A DNA stretch of 64,000 bases from Marinisporobacter sp. (GCA_025210525.1 JAOARP010000020.1:62001-126000), one strand, 5' to 3'; shown: positions 28,301 to 37,580, counted from the first letter of the stretch. Translations and numbers: made by a program. Notes: generated by a model from the sequence alone, not told the origin.

Positions 28301-29580
28301 AGTATTTTGATGAAAAAGAAGTCTTAGTAAATAATCGAGAAATAGATAGACTTTCTCGTGGATGTACAGGAGTAAAAAGAACCACTGGACAGCACCCGGG
28401 GGGAGTTATGGTAGTACCAAATTATAAGGATATTTTTGATTTTTCACCTATTCAATATCCTGCAAATGATGGTTCATCAGGAGTAATAACGACTCATTTT
28501 GATTATCATTCTATAAGTGGTAGGATATTAAAACTTGATATTTTAGGACACGATGTACCTACAATTATTAGAATGCTTCAGGATATTACAGGAGTAGACC
28601 CTGAAAAAATTCAATTAGATGATTCTGAGACAGTGAAAATTTTTACAAGTTTAGAACCTTTAAAAATTGTAGATAAGGAATTTAAATGTGAAGTGGGAAG
28701 TTTAGGAATCCCTGAATTTGGAACTAAATTTGTACGACAGATGTTAGTAGATACAAAACCTACTACCTTTGCAGAATTAGTGCGTATAAGTGGATTATCT
28801 CATGGTACAGATGTTTGGTTAAATAATGCACAGGATTTAGTTAGGCAAAATATTGCCCCTTTAAAAGAAGTTATTTCTACTAGAGATGATATTATGAACT
28901 ATTTAATCTATAAAGGATTACCACCCAAAGCTTCCTTTAAAATAATGGAAAAAGTAAGAAAAGGGAAGGGTTTAACTCCAGAAGATGAAGAGATGATGCA
29001 TGAAAATAATGTGCCACAGTGGTATGTTGATTCGTGTAATAAGATTAAGTATATGTTTCCTAAGGCCCATGCTGTTGCTTATGTTATGATGTCTTTTAGA
29101 ATTGCTTACTTTAAGGTACATTATCCTTTAGCTTTTTATGCTACCTACTTTACAACAAAAGCTTCAGATTTTGATGCAGATTTAGTAGTTAAAGGAAAAG
29201 AAATGGTTAAGGATAAGATGAAAGAACTAGAAGAATTAGGCAATGGGGTGACACAAAAGGAGAAGGACCTTCTAACTGTATTAGAAGTGGTTTATGAAAT
29301 GTATTGTAGAGGATTTGGATTTTTACCAGTAGATATTTATGCGTCTGATTCAGATAAATTTATCTTATCAGGAAACAATTTATTACCTCCCCTTAGAGCT
29401 TTACAAGGAGTAGGAGAAAATGCAGCTAGGAGTATTTGTAAAAGCAGAGAGGACAGGGAGTTTATATCTATCGAAGATATAAGAGAGAGAGCTAAAGTAA
29501 CAAAGACGGTTATTGAAACCTTAAAAAGTCATGGTTGTTTGAAAGGATTACCGGATACTAACCAGCTCTCACTATTTTAG
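25306..29580 (+). CDS. polC: DNA polymerase III alpha subunit, Gram-positive PolC type
   Basis: PolC is the replicative polymerase of low-GC Gram-positives, with built-in 3'-5' proofreading. The TTG start at 25306 is preceded by AAAAGGAGGA. The 1424-residue product contains, in order: an N-terminal domain, an OB fold (about 225-315), a PHP domain split around the exonuclease (HVHTQMSAMDG near 330), the DnaQ-like exonuclease starting DIETTGL at residue 416, zinc-binding cysteines (CKNCKNSEF and CPKC, about 900-925), the catalytic palm with KEPDIDLNF, and fingers/C-terminal domains. It is full length and monocistronic, with terminators or a new promoter on both sides. Confidence 0.99.
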   Translation: MDYSLNKIIKNIAPNISIEMDAVVEKIKYHKEKKKLIFLLRLNQIIQRSILDDLRMNIKKNIPFVKEIDFNVFYENIDLEKKDDFKAYWKNVIYVLNQSIPSSLAWLNASNPTLENKELLIKVENAIGIQNLKEKKVDIFIKNMIEAELDKHIEVIFKEKTLANDDQKDDYIKEKEMETKAIVDRIITYQEIVPKKQKEGKNTPSNEECILGKKFNDIVTPIPSINEESGIVAISCEIFDVEWRELKSGKSLCTLSVTDYRGSIAVKIFVKKEQVEELAEQLKNGKYVKVRGDARYDTFSREIVVMAKDIMKGKPKLRMDHGEKKRVELHVHTQMSAMDGVSSTKSLVKRAKDWGHSAIAITDHGVVQAFPEAMDAAKKHDIKVIYGVEGYLVNDGEPIVINSNDKEINQCYVVFDIETTGLSSKNDKITEIGAVKISNNEIIDRFNILINPEMPIPPKIVELTGITDEMVKNEPTITEVLPEFLAFIEDFPVVAHNANFDTSFIKYNCTQMGLSFNNPIIDTLRLSKILLPKLKRYKLNVVAKELDVKLENHHRAVDDAEATANIFIKFLEMLKEKEITKLNELNDLYAKSVDVKKLDTFHVIILVENYTGLKNLYKIISSSHMDYFHKRPRIPKSLLSKMRNGLIIGTACEAGELYRAILNNKSQREIEDIVKYYDYLEIQPIKNNQFMIKKGLVKGEEELKEINKEIVNLGEKLNKMVVGTGDVHFLDPRDEAYRRILMAGQGFSDADDQAPLYFKTTDEMLEEFKYLGESMAMDVVVNNPNRIADMIESIIPIPEETYPPVIEGAEDDLRNMCYEKAMRIYGDPIPELVKKRLDRELNSIISNGYAVMYIIAQKLVTKSLADGYLVGSRGSVGSSFVATMSDITEVNPLPPHYICKNCKNSEFILDGSIGSGADLPDKKCPKCNEEYEKNGHDIPFEVFLGFEGDKEPDIDLNFAGEYQPNAHKYTEVLFGEGYVFRAGTIGTIAEKTAYGFVKKYFDEKEVLVNNREIDRLSRGCTGVKRTTGQHPGGVMVVPNYKDIFDFSPIQYPANDGSSGVITTHFDYHSISGRILKLDILGHDVPTIIRMLQDITGVDPEKIQLDDSETVKIFTSLEPLKIVDKEFKCEVGSLGIPEFGTKFVRQMLVDTKPTTFAELVRISGLSHGTDVWLNNAQDLVRQNIAPLKEVISTRDDIMNYLIYKGLPPKASFKIMEKVRKGKGLTPEDEEMMHENNVPQWYVDSCNKIKYMFPKAHAVAYVMMSFRIAYFKVHYPLAFYATYFTTKASDFDADLVVKGKEMVKDKMKELEELGNGVTQKEKDLLTVLEVVYEMYCRGFGFLPVDIYASDSDKFILSGNNLLPPLRALQGVGENAARSICKSREDREFISIEDIRERAKVTKTVIETLKSHGCLKGLPDTNQLSLF

Positions 29581-29582
29581 AG

Positions 29583-29611
29583 TTGCATATTTTCAAGGGT
29601 TATGCTATAAT
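29583..29611 (+). promoter_or_regulatory. Promoter of the rimP-nusA-infB operon
   Basis: TTGCAT (29583-29588) and TATAAT (29606-29611) are separated by exactly 17 bases. A TG one base before the -10 hexamer (TGcTATAAT) makes it an extended -10 promoter. It starts 3 bases after the polC stop, so transcription would begin around 29618. Confidence 0.85.
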
Positions 29612-29617
29612 CTTACC

Positions 29618-29690
29618 GATAGACATATAAGACTTTGTGAAAAAGAGTGGGATATACCCCACTCTTTGCTGTTATTTATTACTTTTATAG
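29618..29690 (+). ncRNA. Leader of the rimP-nusA operon with terminator-like hairpin
   Basis: About 24 bases after the predicted start, AAAGAGTGGG (29642-29651) pairs with CCCACTCTTT (29658-29667) as a perfect 10-bp stem. It is followed by GCTGTTATTTATTACTTTT, a broken T tract. The hairpin lies between the promoter and rimP (ATG 29806), so it cannot simply be the polC terminator. B. subtilis nusA is reported to be autoregulated by NusA-dependent termination in the leader of this operon. The same logic is inferred here. Confidence 0.65.
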
Positions 29691-29805
29691 AATATGAAAT
29701 TCCTAGTTGTTAGAATATAGTAAAAGAATAATGAATGTATATTTTCGAAAGAATATGTATATAGAATGTTACATAGCGTATGTTAAGTAAAAAGGAGGGA
29801 AAAAG

Positions 29806-30270
29806 ATGGCGAAAAAACGTGTAACGGAAGTAATAGAAGCGTTAGTGGTACCGTTTATTGAAGGTACAGAATTAGAGTTAGTAGATGTTGAATTTGTAAA
29901 GGAAGGACAAAACTGGTTTTTAAGAGTTTATATTGATAAACTTGATGGTGTGACATTAGATGATTGTCAACATGTAAGTGAGTATATAAGTGAAAAACTA
30001 GATGAATTAGACCCTATTGAGCAAAATTATTACTTAGAAGTGTCTTCTCCAGGTCTTGATAGACCCTTAAAAAAAGATAAGGATTTTGAAAGATATAAAG
30101 GTAGAGGGGTAGAGGTTTACTTATATCAATCATTAGACGGAAAGAAAAGAATAGAAGGTGAGCTAGTAGGTCTTCAGGATGAGTCTGTTGTTTTAGAAAT
30201 GGACCAAGGTGAAGAAATAAAAATACCAAGAGAAAAAGTTTCAAAAGTGAAACTTTCTGTTATTATTTAA
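29806..30270 (+). CDS. rimP: Ribosome maturation factor RimP
   Basis: RimP assists late maturation of the 30S subunit. The 154-residue product has the N-terminal alpha/beta domain (ELELVDVEFVKEGQNWFLRVYIDK and the YLEVSSPGLDRPLKK signature) and the C-terminal SH3-like barrel (VEVYLY...GELVGLQDESVVLE). AAAGGAGGG precedes the ATG. It is the first gene of the nusA-infB operon. Confidence 0.97.
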   Translation: MAKKRVTEVIEALVVPFIEGTELELVDVEFVKEGQNWFLRVYIDKLDGVTLDDCQHVSEYISEKLDELDPIEQNYYLEVSSPGLDRPLKKDKDFERYKGRGVEVYLYQSLDGKKRIEGELVGLQDESVVLEMDQGEEIKIPREKVSKVKLSVII

Positions 30271-30288
30271 AAGGGAGGTGTAGAATAA

Positions 30289-31347
30289 ATGAATGGAGAA
30301 TTTATTGAAGCGTTAGATCAGATTGAAAAGGAAAAAGGTATTGCTAAGGATATTTTGATTGATGCTATTGAAGCCGCATTAATCTCTGCGTATAAGAGAA
30401 ATTATGGAACTTCGCAAAATGTAAAGGTATATATTAACAGGGAAAATGGAGAGGTTCGAGTATTTTCAGTGAAAAATGTTGTGGAGATAGTTGAAACTGA
30501 ATTGTTAGATATTAGTGTGAAGGATGCAAAAGAAATTGATAGCAATTATGAAGTTGGGGATGTAGTGGAGAGAGAAGTTACACCTAAAAACTTTGGCAGA
30601 ATTGCTGCACAAACAGCAAAACAAGTAGTTGTACAAAGGATTCGAGAAGCTGAAAGAGGAATTATTTATGAGGAGTTTGTAAATAGGGAAAGTGAGATTG
30701 TTACGGGGATAGTTCAAAGAATTAGTAAGGGGAATGTATTTATAAACCTTGGAAGAACAGAAGCGGTATTAACTCCTACAGAACAAATACCAGGAGAAGT
30801 TTACAAACATAATGATAGAATAAAAACCTATATTATTGAAGTGAAAAAGACAACGAAGGGCCCGCAAATTCTTGTTTCAAGAACCCATCCAGGACTTGTA
30901 AAACGTCTATTTGAATTGGAAGTTCCTGAAATCCATGATGGTGTTGTAGAACTAAAAAGCATTTCAAGAGAAGCAGGTTCAAGAAGTAAAATCGCAGTAT
31001 ATTCCCATGATGAAAATGTAGATCCTGTAGGAGCATGTGTTGGGCATAAAGGTACAAGAGTACAGGCTATTGTAGATGAGTTAAAAGGTGAAAAAATCGA
31101 TATTATAAAATGGAATGATAATCCAGAAGAATTGATTGCAAGTGCTTTAAGTCCATCAAAGGTACTAAAAGTGATTGTCAAGGAAAGTGAAAAAACAGCC
31201 TTAGTTGTTGTTCCTGACTATCAGTTATCATTAGCAATTGGTAAGGAAGGACAAAATGCAAGATTAGCAGCAAAATTAACAAATTGGAAAATAGACATTA
31301 AGAGCGAATCCCAATATGAAGAGGCTATGAAAGAAATAGAAGAATAG
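30289..31347 (+). CDS. nusA: Transcription termination/antitermination factor NusA
   Basis: NusA binds RNA polymerase and modulates pausing and termination. The 352-residue product has the N-terminal polymerase-binding domain (FIEALDQIEKEKGIAKDILIDAIEAAL), an S1 domain (about 133-200, GIVQRISKGNVFINLGRTEAVL) and two KH domains (VDPVGACVGHKGTRVQAIV and YQLSLAIGKEGQNARLAAKL). It lacks the C-terminal acidic repeats of proteobacterial NusA, as is normal in Firmicutes. A strong GGGAGGTG precedes the ATG. Confidence 0.98.
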   Translation: MNGEFIEALDQIEKEKGIAKDILIDAIEAALISAYKRNYGTSQNVKVYINRENGEVRVFSVKNVVEIVETELLDISVKDAKEIDSNYEVGDVVEREVTPKNFGRIAAQTAKQVVVQRIREAERGIIYEEFVNRESEIVTGIVQRISKGNVFINLGRTEAVLTPTEQIPGEVYKHNDRIKTYIIEVKKTTKGPQILVSRTHPGLVKRLFELEVPEIHDGVVELKSISREAGSRSKIAVYSHDENVDPVGACVGHKGTRVQAIVDELKGEKIDIIKWNDNPEELIASALSPSKVLKVIVKESEKTALVVVPDYQLSLAIGKEGQNARLAAKLTNWKIDIKSESQYEEAMKEIEE

Positions 31348-31360
31348 GAGGTATTAGGAA

Positions 31361-31633
31361 ATGAAAGCTAGGAAAATACCCCTAAGGCAGTGTATTGGAT
31401 GTATGGAACAAAAAACTAAAAAGGAATTAATTCGCATTGTTAAATCAAAGGATGGAGAAATTAAGCTTGATTTAACAGGAAAAGCTAATGGTAGAGGTGC
31501 TTACATATGTAATAATGTTGAATGCTTTAAGAAAATGGAAAAAAGAAAAGCGTTAAATAGAGCATTCCAACAAGAAATAGATAAAGAAATATATGAGCAA
31601 CTACATGAGGAGTTGAAAAAAAATGAAAAATAA
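31361..31633 (+). CDS. rnpM: YlxR family protein (RnpM, DUF448)
   Basis: The 90-residue YlxR/DUF448 protein has the family signature: PLRQCIGCMEQKTKKELIRIV at the start, then GKANGRGAYICNNVECFKKM and a basic C-terminus (RKALNRAF). YlxR has been described as an RNA-binding modulator of RNase P in B. subtilis, which is the basis for the name RnpM. It overlaps ylxQ by 11 bases and lies in the invariant nusA-ylxR-ylxQ-infB order. Confidence 0.92.
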   Translation: MKARKIPLRQCIGCMEQKTKKELIRIVKSKDGEIKLDLTGKANGRGAYICNNVECFKKMEKRKALNRAFQQEIDKEIYEQLHEELKKNEK

Positions 31634-31973
31634 AATTTTTTCATTTTTAGGATTAGCACAGCGCTCAGGAAATTTAGTAACGGGTGAAGATACGTGTGCG
31701 ATTTACGTGAAAAAAAATGCTGTTAAATTAATACTTATTGCAAATGATGCATCTGATAATACGAAGAAAAAATTTAGTGATATGGCAGAATTTAGAAATG
31801 TTAAGTTTGTGATTTATGGAGATAGACAAAGTTTATCACAGGCTGTGGGGAGACCAAATAGGACGGTTTATGGAATAAAAGATATAGGGCTTGCAAAAAA
31901 GATTTTTTCCCTTATCCAAGAAGCTAAGAATGGTTCAAATAATTTAGGGGGTGAGCAAACATGTCAAAAATAA
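31623..31973 (+). CDS. ylxQ: L7Ae/L30e-family RNA-binding protein YlxQ
   Basis: The 116-residue product has the L7Ae/L30e/S12e/Gadd45 fold pattern: [40 protein letters not shown], and [16 protein letters not shown]. Relatives bind kink-turn RNA. The specific target of YlxQ is not established. The gene overlaps rnpM at its 5' end and infB by 13 bases at its 3' end, which indicates translational coupling within the operon. Confidence 0.92.
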   Translation: MKNKIFSFLGLAQRSGNLVTGEDTCAIYVKKNAVKLILIANDASDNTKKKFSDMAEFRNVKFVIYGDRQSLSQAVGRPNRTVYGIKDIGLAKKIFSLIQEAKNGSNNLGGEQTCQK

Positions 31974-33997
31974 GAGTATATCAACTAGCTAAAGAATTAG
32001 AAATTTCTAGTAAAGAATTGATTAATAGATTAGCTGAACTTGACATTAGTGTAACCAATCATATGAGTGCGTTAGAAGAAGAAACAGTAGATATTATAAA
32101 AGAACTTTTCGGAGAAACAACAGAAAAAGAAGTTGAAATAGAAGAAGAAAAACCTAAAAAAAGTAAAAAAACAAATAAGAAAAATAATAAAGATATAGAG
32201 AGAAAGGAAGTTTCTAAAATAGAAGAGAGAGAGAATAATCCCAACAAAAATGTAATAATGATTCCTGAAACGATTGTAGTACAAGAATTTTCGGAAAAAA
32301 TTGGAAAAGGTGTATCAGAAGTGATCACAAAGTTAATAGGAACAGGAATTTTTGCTTCAGCAAATCAAAATATTGATTTTGATGTAGCTGCTTCGATTGC
32401 GTTAGACTTTGGTGTTGATATTGAAAAAGAAGAAACCCAAGAAGAAGATGAATTTGGGATAGATAATACACCAGACCGTCCACAAGATTTAAAGGAGAGA
32501 CCACCTGTAATCACTGTAATGGGTCATGTTGACCATGGAAAAACTTCGTTACTTGATGCTATAAGAAATACAAGTGTTACTGCTAGAGAAGCTGGTGGAA
32601 TCACACAGCATATAGGTGCTTCAGAAGTAAAAGTAAATGGTAAAAAAATTGTATTTTTAGATACACCAGGTCATGCGGCATTTACTTCTATGAGAGCAAG
32701 AGGAGCAAGCATAACAGATATAGCTATTTTAGTTGTTGCAGCAGATGATGGGGTTATGCCTCAAACAATAGAAGCAATCAGTCATGCAAGGGCTGCAGAG
32801 GTTCCAATTATTGTGGCGTTAAACAAAATTGATAGACCAAATGCCAATCCAGATAGAGTAAAACAAGAATTATCAGAAAATGGTGTTTTAATTGAAGAAT
32901 GGGGTGGAGATACTATATGTGTTCCTGTTTCTGCAAAGATGGGAGAAGGTATTGAAAACCTATTAGAAATGATTTTACTTGTAGCAGAAATGCAGGAGTT
33001 AAAGGCAAATCCTAACAAGCTAGGAATGGGAACAGTAATCGAAGCAAAACTAGATAAAAGTAGAGGACCTGTAGCTACTATGCTTGTACAAAATGGAACA
33101 ATAAGAGTAGGAGATTCTGTTGTAGCAGGAGCAGCTTATGGTAGAATTCGTGCTATGATCAATGATAAAGGTAAAAATATTAAAAAAGCAGGTCCAGCAA
33201 CAGCTATTGAGATTCTAGGATTGTCTGATGTACCTGCAGCAGGAGATAGTTTTAATGCTGTAAAAGAAGATAAAGTGGCTAGACAGATTGTTGAAAAAAG
33301 ACGTGCAAAGATCAGAGAAGAAAATTTAAATGCAACAGCAAAAGTATCTCTAGAAGATTTATTTAAGCATATACAAGAAGGGGAAGTAAAAGAGTTAAAT
33401 ATAATCGTAAAAGCAGATGTTCAAGGTTCTGTTGAAGCTGTAAAGCAGTCATTTATGAAATTAAGTAATGACGAAGTAAAGGTAAAAATGATTCATGGTG
33501 GTGTAGGAACGATTACGGAATCAGATATTATGCTTGCTTCTGCTTCTAATGCAATTATTATAGGATTCAACGTAAGACCTTCATCTACAGTAACTAGTTT
33601 AGCAAAAAGAGAAAGTGTAGATTTAAGAACCTACAGAATTATATATGAAGCAATTGCTGATGTAGAAGCTGCTATGAAGGGTATGCTTGATCCTGAATAT
33701 AAGGAAGTAGTACTCGGAAAAGTTGAAATAAGAGCAACTTTCAAGGTTCCAGGAGTAGGAACTATTGGTGGAGCTTATGTTCAAGAAGGAAAAGTAACAA
33801 GAAATGCACAAGTAAGACTAGTGCGTGATGGAATTGTAGTATTTGAAGGGGCTATATCATCCCTAAAAAGATTTAAGGATGATGTAAAAGAAGTGGCTAC
33901 TGGTTACGAATGTGGAATCGGCCTTGAAAATTATAATGACATTAAAGAGGGCGATATTGTTGAACCATATATTATAGAGGAAATAAAAAGAGCATAG
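31961..33997 (+). CDS. infB: Translation initiation factor IF-2
   Basis: IF-2 is the GTPase that recruits initiator tRNA and joins the subunits. The 678-residue product has a short N-terminal IF2_N module ([21 protein letters not shown]), a Lys/Glu linker, a second IF2_N module, the G domain with [14 protein letters not shown] (about residues 187-200), DTPGHAAF and NKIDRP, then domain II, domain III and the fMet-tRNA-binding C2 domain. The compact N-terminus is typical of clostridia. It starts within ylxQ, with GGGGGTGAG as ribosome site. Confidence 0.99.
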   Translation: MSKIRVYQLAKELEISSKELINRLAELDISVTNHMSALEEETVDIIKELFGETTEKEVEIEEEKPKKSKKTNKKNNKDIERKEVSKIEERENNPNKNVIMIPETIVVQEFSEKIGKGVSEVITKLIGTGIFASANQNIDFDVAASIALDFGVDIEKEETQEEDEFGIDNTPDRPQDLKERPPVITVMGHVDHGKTSLLDAIRNTSVTAREAGGITQHIGASEVKVNGKKIVFLDTPGHAAFTSMRARGASITDIAILVVAADDGVMPQTIEAISHARAAEVPIIVALNKIDRPNANPDRVKQELSENGVLIEEWGGDTICVPVSAKMGEGIENLLEMILLVAEMQELKANPNKLGMGTVIEAKLDKSRGPVATMLVQNGTIRVGDSVVAGAAYGRIRAMINDKGKNIKKAGPATAIEILGLSDVPAAGDSFNAVKEDKVARQIVEKRRAKIREENLNATAKVSLEDLFKHIQEGEVKELNIIVKADVQGSVEAVKQSFMKLSNDEVKVKMIHGGVGTITESDIMLASASNAIIIGFNVRPSSTVTSLAKRESVDLRTYRIIYEAIADVEAAMKGMLDPEYKEVVLGKVEIRATFKVPGVGTIGGAYVQEGKVTRNAQVRLVRDGIVVFEGAISSLKRFKDDVKEVATGYECGIGLENYNDIKEGDIVEPYIIEEIKRA

Positions 33998-34024
33998 TAA
34001 CTACCAAGGAAAGGTGGTTTTTAA

Positions 34025-34399
34025 ATGGGATATCAAAGAACAAATAGAATTAGTGAAGAAATAAAAAAATTAGTGAGTACAATGATTATGAATGAACTAA
34101 AAGATCCACGTATATCAACTTTAACAAGTGTAGTTGAGGTAGATGTTACAAGGGATTTAAGATATGCAAATATTTTTATTAGTGTATATGGTTCTAAAGA
34201 AGAAAGAGACAATACCCTAAAAGCTTTAAAAAGTGCTTCTGGGTTTATACGTAAAGAAATTGGAAGAAAATTAAAACTAAGATATACGCCTGAGCCTATA
34301 TTTAATATGGATACTTCTATAGAAAAAGGAATATATATGTCTAGTTTGATTAATAAAGTAAGCAAGAAGGAAACTTTAGATGAAAAAGAAGACAACTAA
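34025..34399 (+). CDS. rbfA: 30S ribosome-binding factor A
   Basis: RbfA is a cold-shock-associated KH-fold factor needed for 16S rRNA 5' end maturation. The 124-residue product has the family start ([26 protein letters not shown]), the central strand-helix ([24 protein letters not shown]) and [30 protein letters not shown]. It lies in the infB-rbfA order and overlaps nrnA by 20 bases. Confidence 0.97.
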   Translation: MGYQRTNRISEEIKKLVSTMIMNELKDPRISTLTSVVEVDVTRDLRYANIFISVYGSKEERDNTLKALKSASGFIRKEIGRKLKLRYTPEPIFNMDTSIEKGIYMSSLINKVSKKETLDEKEDN

Positions 34400-35348
34400 T
34401 ATAAGGGAAGTTGTAGAGGTGATTGATAAGGCAGATAACATTCTTATTCTTCCCCATATTCTTCCTGATGGAGATACAATCGGTTCATCAATAGCGCTCT
34501 ATTTAGCATTAAAAAAAATAGGAAAGCATCCTTTTATTTTATTAAATGAAGAACTACCTTATAATATTCAATTTTTACCCTGTGAATATGTTTTTAATGA
34601 AGTAGATGAATCTTTAAGCTTTGATCTAGTTATATCTACAGATTGTAGTGATCTCGATAGATTAGGAGATAGAAATGAATATGTGTATAGGGCAAAAAAT
34701 AGTTTGAATATAGATCATCATATAACGAATACTTATTTTGCAGATATAAATATTGTTGATCCTAAAGCTGCTGCAACAGGGGAAATTGTGTATTTTTTAA
34801 TTAAAGCTTTAGGTGTTTCTATTACGAAAGATATGGCAACTTGCCTTTATGCAGCTTTATCAACAGATACAGGTAGTTTTAAATATGATAATACATCTGC
34901 ACAAACTCATAGGATTGTGGCTGAATTACTTGAAAAAGATGTGGATTTAAATTTTGTAACGACACAGATTTATCAAAATAAGCCATTGCATAGAGTCAAA
35001 CTGTTATCAGAAGTTTTGAATACTCTTGAATTTTATTTTAATAATAAATTAGCCGTTTTATATATTACAGAGGAAATGATGGATAAAGTTGGAGTAAAAG
35101 CAGAAGATACAGATGGGATTATTGAATTTGCGCGAGATATTAGTGGTGTAGAAGTAGGTGTATTACTAAAAGAAATGGGAAAAAATAAGATAAAAGTAGG
35201 TTTTAGAGCTAAGTATGATGTGGATGTAAGTGAAATTGCAAGTGCTTTTCATGGAGGAGGCCATAAAAAAGCTTCTGGATGTACGATTCATGATAATATG
35301 GAAAATGCAAAGAGGTTAGTTGTTGAAAGAATGGAAAATTATTTGTAG
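34380..35348 (+). CDS. nrnA: DHH-family oligoribonuclease / pAp phosphatase NrnA
   Basis: NrnA degrades short RNA oligonucleotides and dephosphorylates pAp. The 322-residue product has the DHH domain ([19 protein letters not shown] with DGD, STDCSD, and the DHH motif in [14 protein letters not shown]) and a C-terminal DHHA1 domain ([11 protein letters not shown]...[13 protein letters not shown]). It begins inside rbfA, 20 bases before its stop, an overlap that suggests coupled translation. The rbfA-nrnA-truB placement is a frequent clostridial arrangement. Confidence 0.96.
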   Translation: MKKKTTNIREVVEVIDKADNILILPHILPDGDTIGSSIALYLALKKIGKHPFILLNEELPYNIQFLPCEYVFNEVDESLSFDLVISTDCSDLDRLGDRNEYVYRAKNSLNIDHHITNTYFADINIVDPKAAATGEIVYFLIKALGVSITKDMATCLYAALSTDTGSFKYDNTSAQTHRIVAELLEKDVDLNFVTTQIYQNKPLHRVKLLSEVLNTLEFYFNNKLAVLYITEEMMDKVGVKAEDTDGIIEFARDISGVEVGVLLKEMGKNKIKVGFRAKYDVDVSEIASAFHGGGHKKASGCTIHDNMENAKRLVVERMENYL

Positions 35349-35356
35349 GTGATAAT

Positions 35357-36250
35357 TTGAGAGGGATCATCAATATTTTAAAACCACCGAATATGACTTC
35401 ACATGATGTTGTCTATTCTATAAGAAGGATTTTAAAAACAAAAAAAGTAGGACATACAGGAACTCTTGATCCAATGGCAGCAGGGGTATTGCCCATTTGT
35501 ATTGGAAGTGCAACAAAAATAAGTGGATATCTTTTAAATGACAAGAAAAAGTATCGATGCGAAATGATCTTAGGACATAATACAGATACACAGGATCGTT
35601 GGGGAAAAATCATTAATACTCGATCAGTAAATGTAACAAAAAAAGATATCATAGGTGTATTTCATTCATTCAAGGGAGAAATAGAGCAAATTCCTCCTAT
35701 GTATTCGGCGCTAAAACATAAAGGCAAAAAATTATATGAGTTAGCTCGTGAAGGAAAAGAAATTCCTAGAGAACCTAGAAAAATAATGATATATGAACTA
35801 GATATCATTAAAATCGATCATAATGTTATTCTCTTTGATGTGCTTTGTTCAAAGGGAACTTATGTAAGAACTTTATGTGATGATATTGGAAACAAGTTGA
35901 ATTGTGGTGCATATATGTCGTTTCTATTAAGAACTAAAAGTGGTAATTTTAAATTAAGTGATACAGTCACATTAGAAACATTAGAAGCATTATCGATTGA
36001 AGAAATAAATTCTAATTATATGTTTTCTATGGATTATCCACTTACGGATATGCCTAAAGTAAATATTAAGAAACAATCAGAAAGATATTTACGAAATGGA
36101 AATAATATTTACATGAAAAATATTGCATCTTATGATTCTTTAAAGAAGGATGCGATGGTAAGACTATATGTAGAAAACCAATTTATTGCATTAGGAATGG
36201 TAAAAAAGGATCAAGAAATGTATATTGATATTCATAGAGTATTTCTTTAA
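35357..36250 (+). CDS. truB: tRNA pseudouridine-55 synthase TruB
   Basis: TruB forms pseudouridine 55 in the T-loop of tRNAs. The TTG start at 35357 follows TAGGTGAT closely. The 297-residue product begins GIINILKPPNMTSHDVV and carries the catalytic Asp motif HTGTLDPMAAGVLPICIG, YRCEMILGHNTDTQD, YELAREGKEIPREPR and CSKGTYVRTLCDDIG. A C-terminal PUA-like region is present. It is followed by ribF, the usual partner. Confidence 0.97.
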   Translation: MRGIINILKPPNMTSHDVVYSIRRILKTKKVGHTGTLDPMAAGVLPICIGSATKISGYLLNDKKKYRCEMILGHNTDTQDRWGKIINTRSVNVTKKDIIGVFHSFKGEIEQIPPMYSALKHKGKKLYELAREGKEIPREPRKIMIYELDIIKIDHNVILFDVLCSKGTYVRTLCDDIGNKLNCGAYMSFLLRTKSGNFKLSDTVTLETLEALSIEEINSNYMFSMDYPLTDMPKVNIKKQSERYLRNGNNIYMKNIASYDSLKKDAMVRLYVENQFIALGMVKKDQEMYIDIHRVFL

Positions 36251-36262
36251 AGGGGAAAGATT

Positions 36263-37186
36263 ATGGAAATTATAACCTCACTTAATCAGATTAAAATAAA
36301 TTGTAATACAGGTGTTGCATTAGGGAGTTTCGATGGGGTTCATATTGGACATCAAACGTTAATTATAACTTTAGTAGAAGCTTGCAAAAAAAGAGGTTTA
36401 AAAAGTGTTGTTTATACTTTCAAAAATCATCCTAGAACTTTAACATCTCGAAATGGGGCACCAAAGAAAATCATATCTTTTGAAAAAAAATTTGAATTAT
36501 TAGGTCGTCTTGGAGTTGATTATGTAGTTTGTGTTGATTTTGATGATTATCAAAGAAGTTTGAGTCCTGAAAAATTTGTAAAAGAAATTTTAAAGGATCA
36601 ATTGAAAATGTCTTATGGTGTAGTTGGATTTAATTATCATTTTGGATATAAAGCACAAGGGAATACAGAGCTTCTTTATAAGTTAAAAGATCGATATGAT
36701 TATGAACTGATGATCGTAAAAGCTATAAAAATACAAGATGAAGTGGTTAGTAGTACAAAAATTCGAGAACTCATAAGAAATGGAAATATTCCTAAAGTTA
36801 ATTTGTTTTTAGGAAGGAATTATTCTATTTCAGGTAAAGTAGTTCATGGAAATGGATTTGGAAAAGAATTTGGGTTTCCAACTGCAAATGTTGCAACAGG
36901 AAAGGAATTTATTTTACCTAATTCGGGAGTATATTTTACGAAATGTATTATTGATAATAAGCTATATAATAGTGTCACTAATGTAGGTTATAAACCTACT
37001 ATAGGAAGTGATGTCATTAGTATAGAACCACACATTCTAAATTTTAGTGGAAATTTATATGATAAAGAAATAAAAGTTATATTTTATCAAAAATCTAGAG
37101 ATGAAGTAAAGTTTGAAAGTACTAAAGAGTTAGTCCATCAGATTCAAAAAGATGTAGAAAAAGCAAAAAAGTTTTTTAATCTATAA
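36263..37186 (+). CDS. ribF: Bifunctional riboflavin kinase / FAD synthetase
   Basis: RibF phosphorylates riboflavin to FMN and adenylates it to FAD. The 307-residue product has the N-terminal nucleotidyltransferase domain with GSFDGVHIGHQTLI and GFNYHFG, and SSTKIRELIRNG at its end. The C-terminal flavokinase domain has GKVVHGNGFGKEFGFPTANV and YKPTIG. It is the last gene of the rimP operon. rpsO has its own promoter just downstream. Confidence 0.97.
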   Translation: MEIITSLNQIKINCNTGVALGSFDGVHIGHQTLIITLVEACKKRGLKSVVYTFKNHPRTLTSRNGAPKKIISFEKKFELLGRLGVDYVVCVDFDDYQRSLSPEKFVKEILKDQLKMSYGVVGFNYHFGYKAQGNTELLYKLKDRYDYELMIVKAIKIQDEVVSSTKIRELIRNGNIPKVNLFLGRNYSISGKVVHGNGFGKEFGFPTANVATGKEFILPNSGVYFTKCIIDNKLYNSVTNVGYKPTIGSDVISIEPHILNFSGNLYDKEIKVIFYQKSRDEVKFESTKELVHQIQKDVEKAKKFFNL

Positions 37187-37193
37187 GTTTTTA

Positions 37194-37222
37194 TTTACAA
37201 TAAAGTTCTTATATGATAAAAT
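37194..37222 (+). promoter_or_regulatory. Promoter of rpsO
   Basis: TTTACA (37194-37199) and TAAAAT (37217-37222) are 17 bases apart, with an extended -10 TG at 37214-37215. It lies 8 bases after the ribF stop. Transcription would start near 37229, at the base of the leader structure. Confidence 0.75.
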
Positions 37223-37229
37223 CTAATGT

Positions 37230-37286
37230 GTTGAAGAACCAAAGCTACGTACTGCGACTCACCGACGTATTACCTGGCTTTTGGGG
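37230..37286 (+). ncRNA. Structured leader of rpsO, candidate S15 autoregulatory RNA
   Basis: CCAAAGC (37239-37245) can pair with GCTTTTGG (37277-37284, one bulge). TACGT (37246-37250) pairs with ACGTA (37265-37269) around a GC-rich loop. The fold sits between the promoter and the AAAGGAGGTGG ribosome site. S15 represses its own synthesis through leader structures in several phyla, including Firmicutes. That this RNA does so is inferred. Confidence 0.6.
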
Positions 37287-37310
37287 ATAATAAAAAAGGA
37301 GGTGGAAGAT

Positions 37311-37580
37311 ATGGCAATGAATAAAGAAAAGAAACAAGGTATCATTGATACACACAAAGTACATGAGGGAGATACAGGTTCTCCAGAAGTTCAAATTGCT
37401 ATATTAACAACTAGAATTAATGAGTTAAATGAGCACTTGAAAATGCATAAGAAGGATCATCACTCACGTCGTGGACTTCTAAAAATGGTAGGTAAGAGAA
37501 GAAACTTATTAAACTATTTAAAAGACAAAGAAATTGAAAGATACAGAAGTATCATTCAAAAGCTAGGTCTAAGAAAGTAA
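37311..37580 (+). CDS. rpsO: 30S ribosomal protein S15
   Basis: S15 is a primary 16S-rRNA-binding protein of the platform. The ATG at 37311 ([28 protein letters not shown]) follows AAAGGAGGTGG. A longer in-frame start at 37281 would lie inside the leader. The 89-residue length is exact for the family, and the signatures [38 protein letters not shown] and LNYLK are present. It is followed by a terminator and pnp. Confidence 0.99.
   Translation: MAMNKEKKQGIIDTHKVHEGDTGSPEVQIAILTTRINELNEHLKMHKKDHHSRRGLLKMVGKRRNLLNYLKDKEIERYRSIIQKLGLRK

Noticed and set aside
30014-31181. Antisense open frames under rimP and nusA
   Set aside because: They are long only because of codon bias on the coding strand. 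They have no ribosome sites and no recognisable domains.
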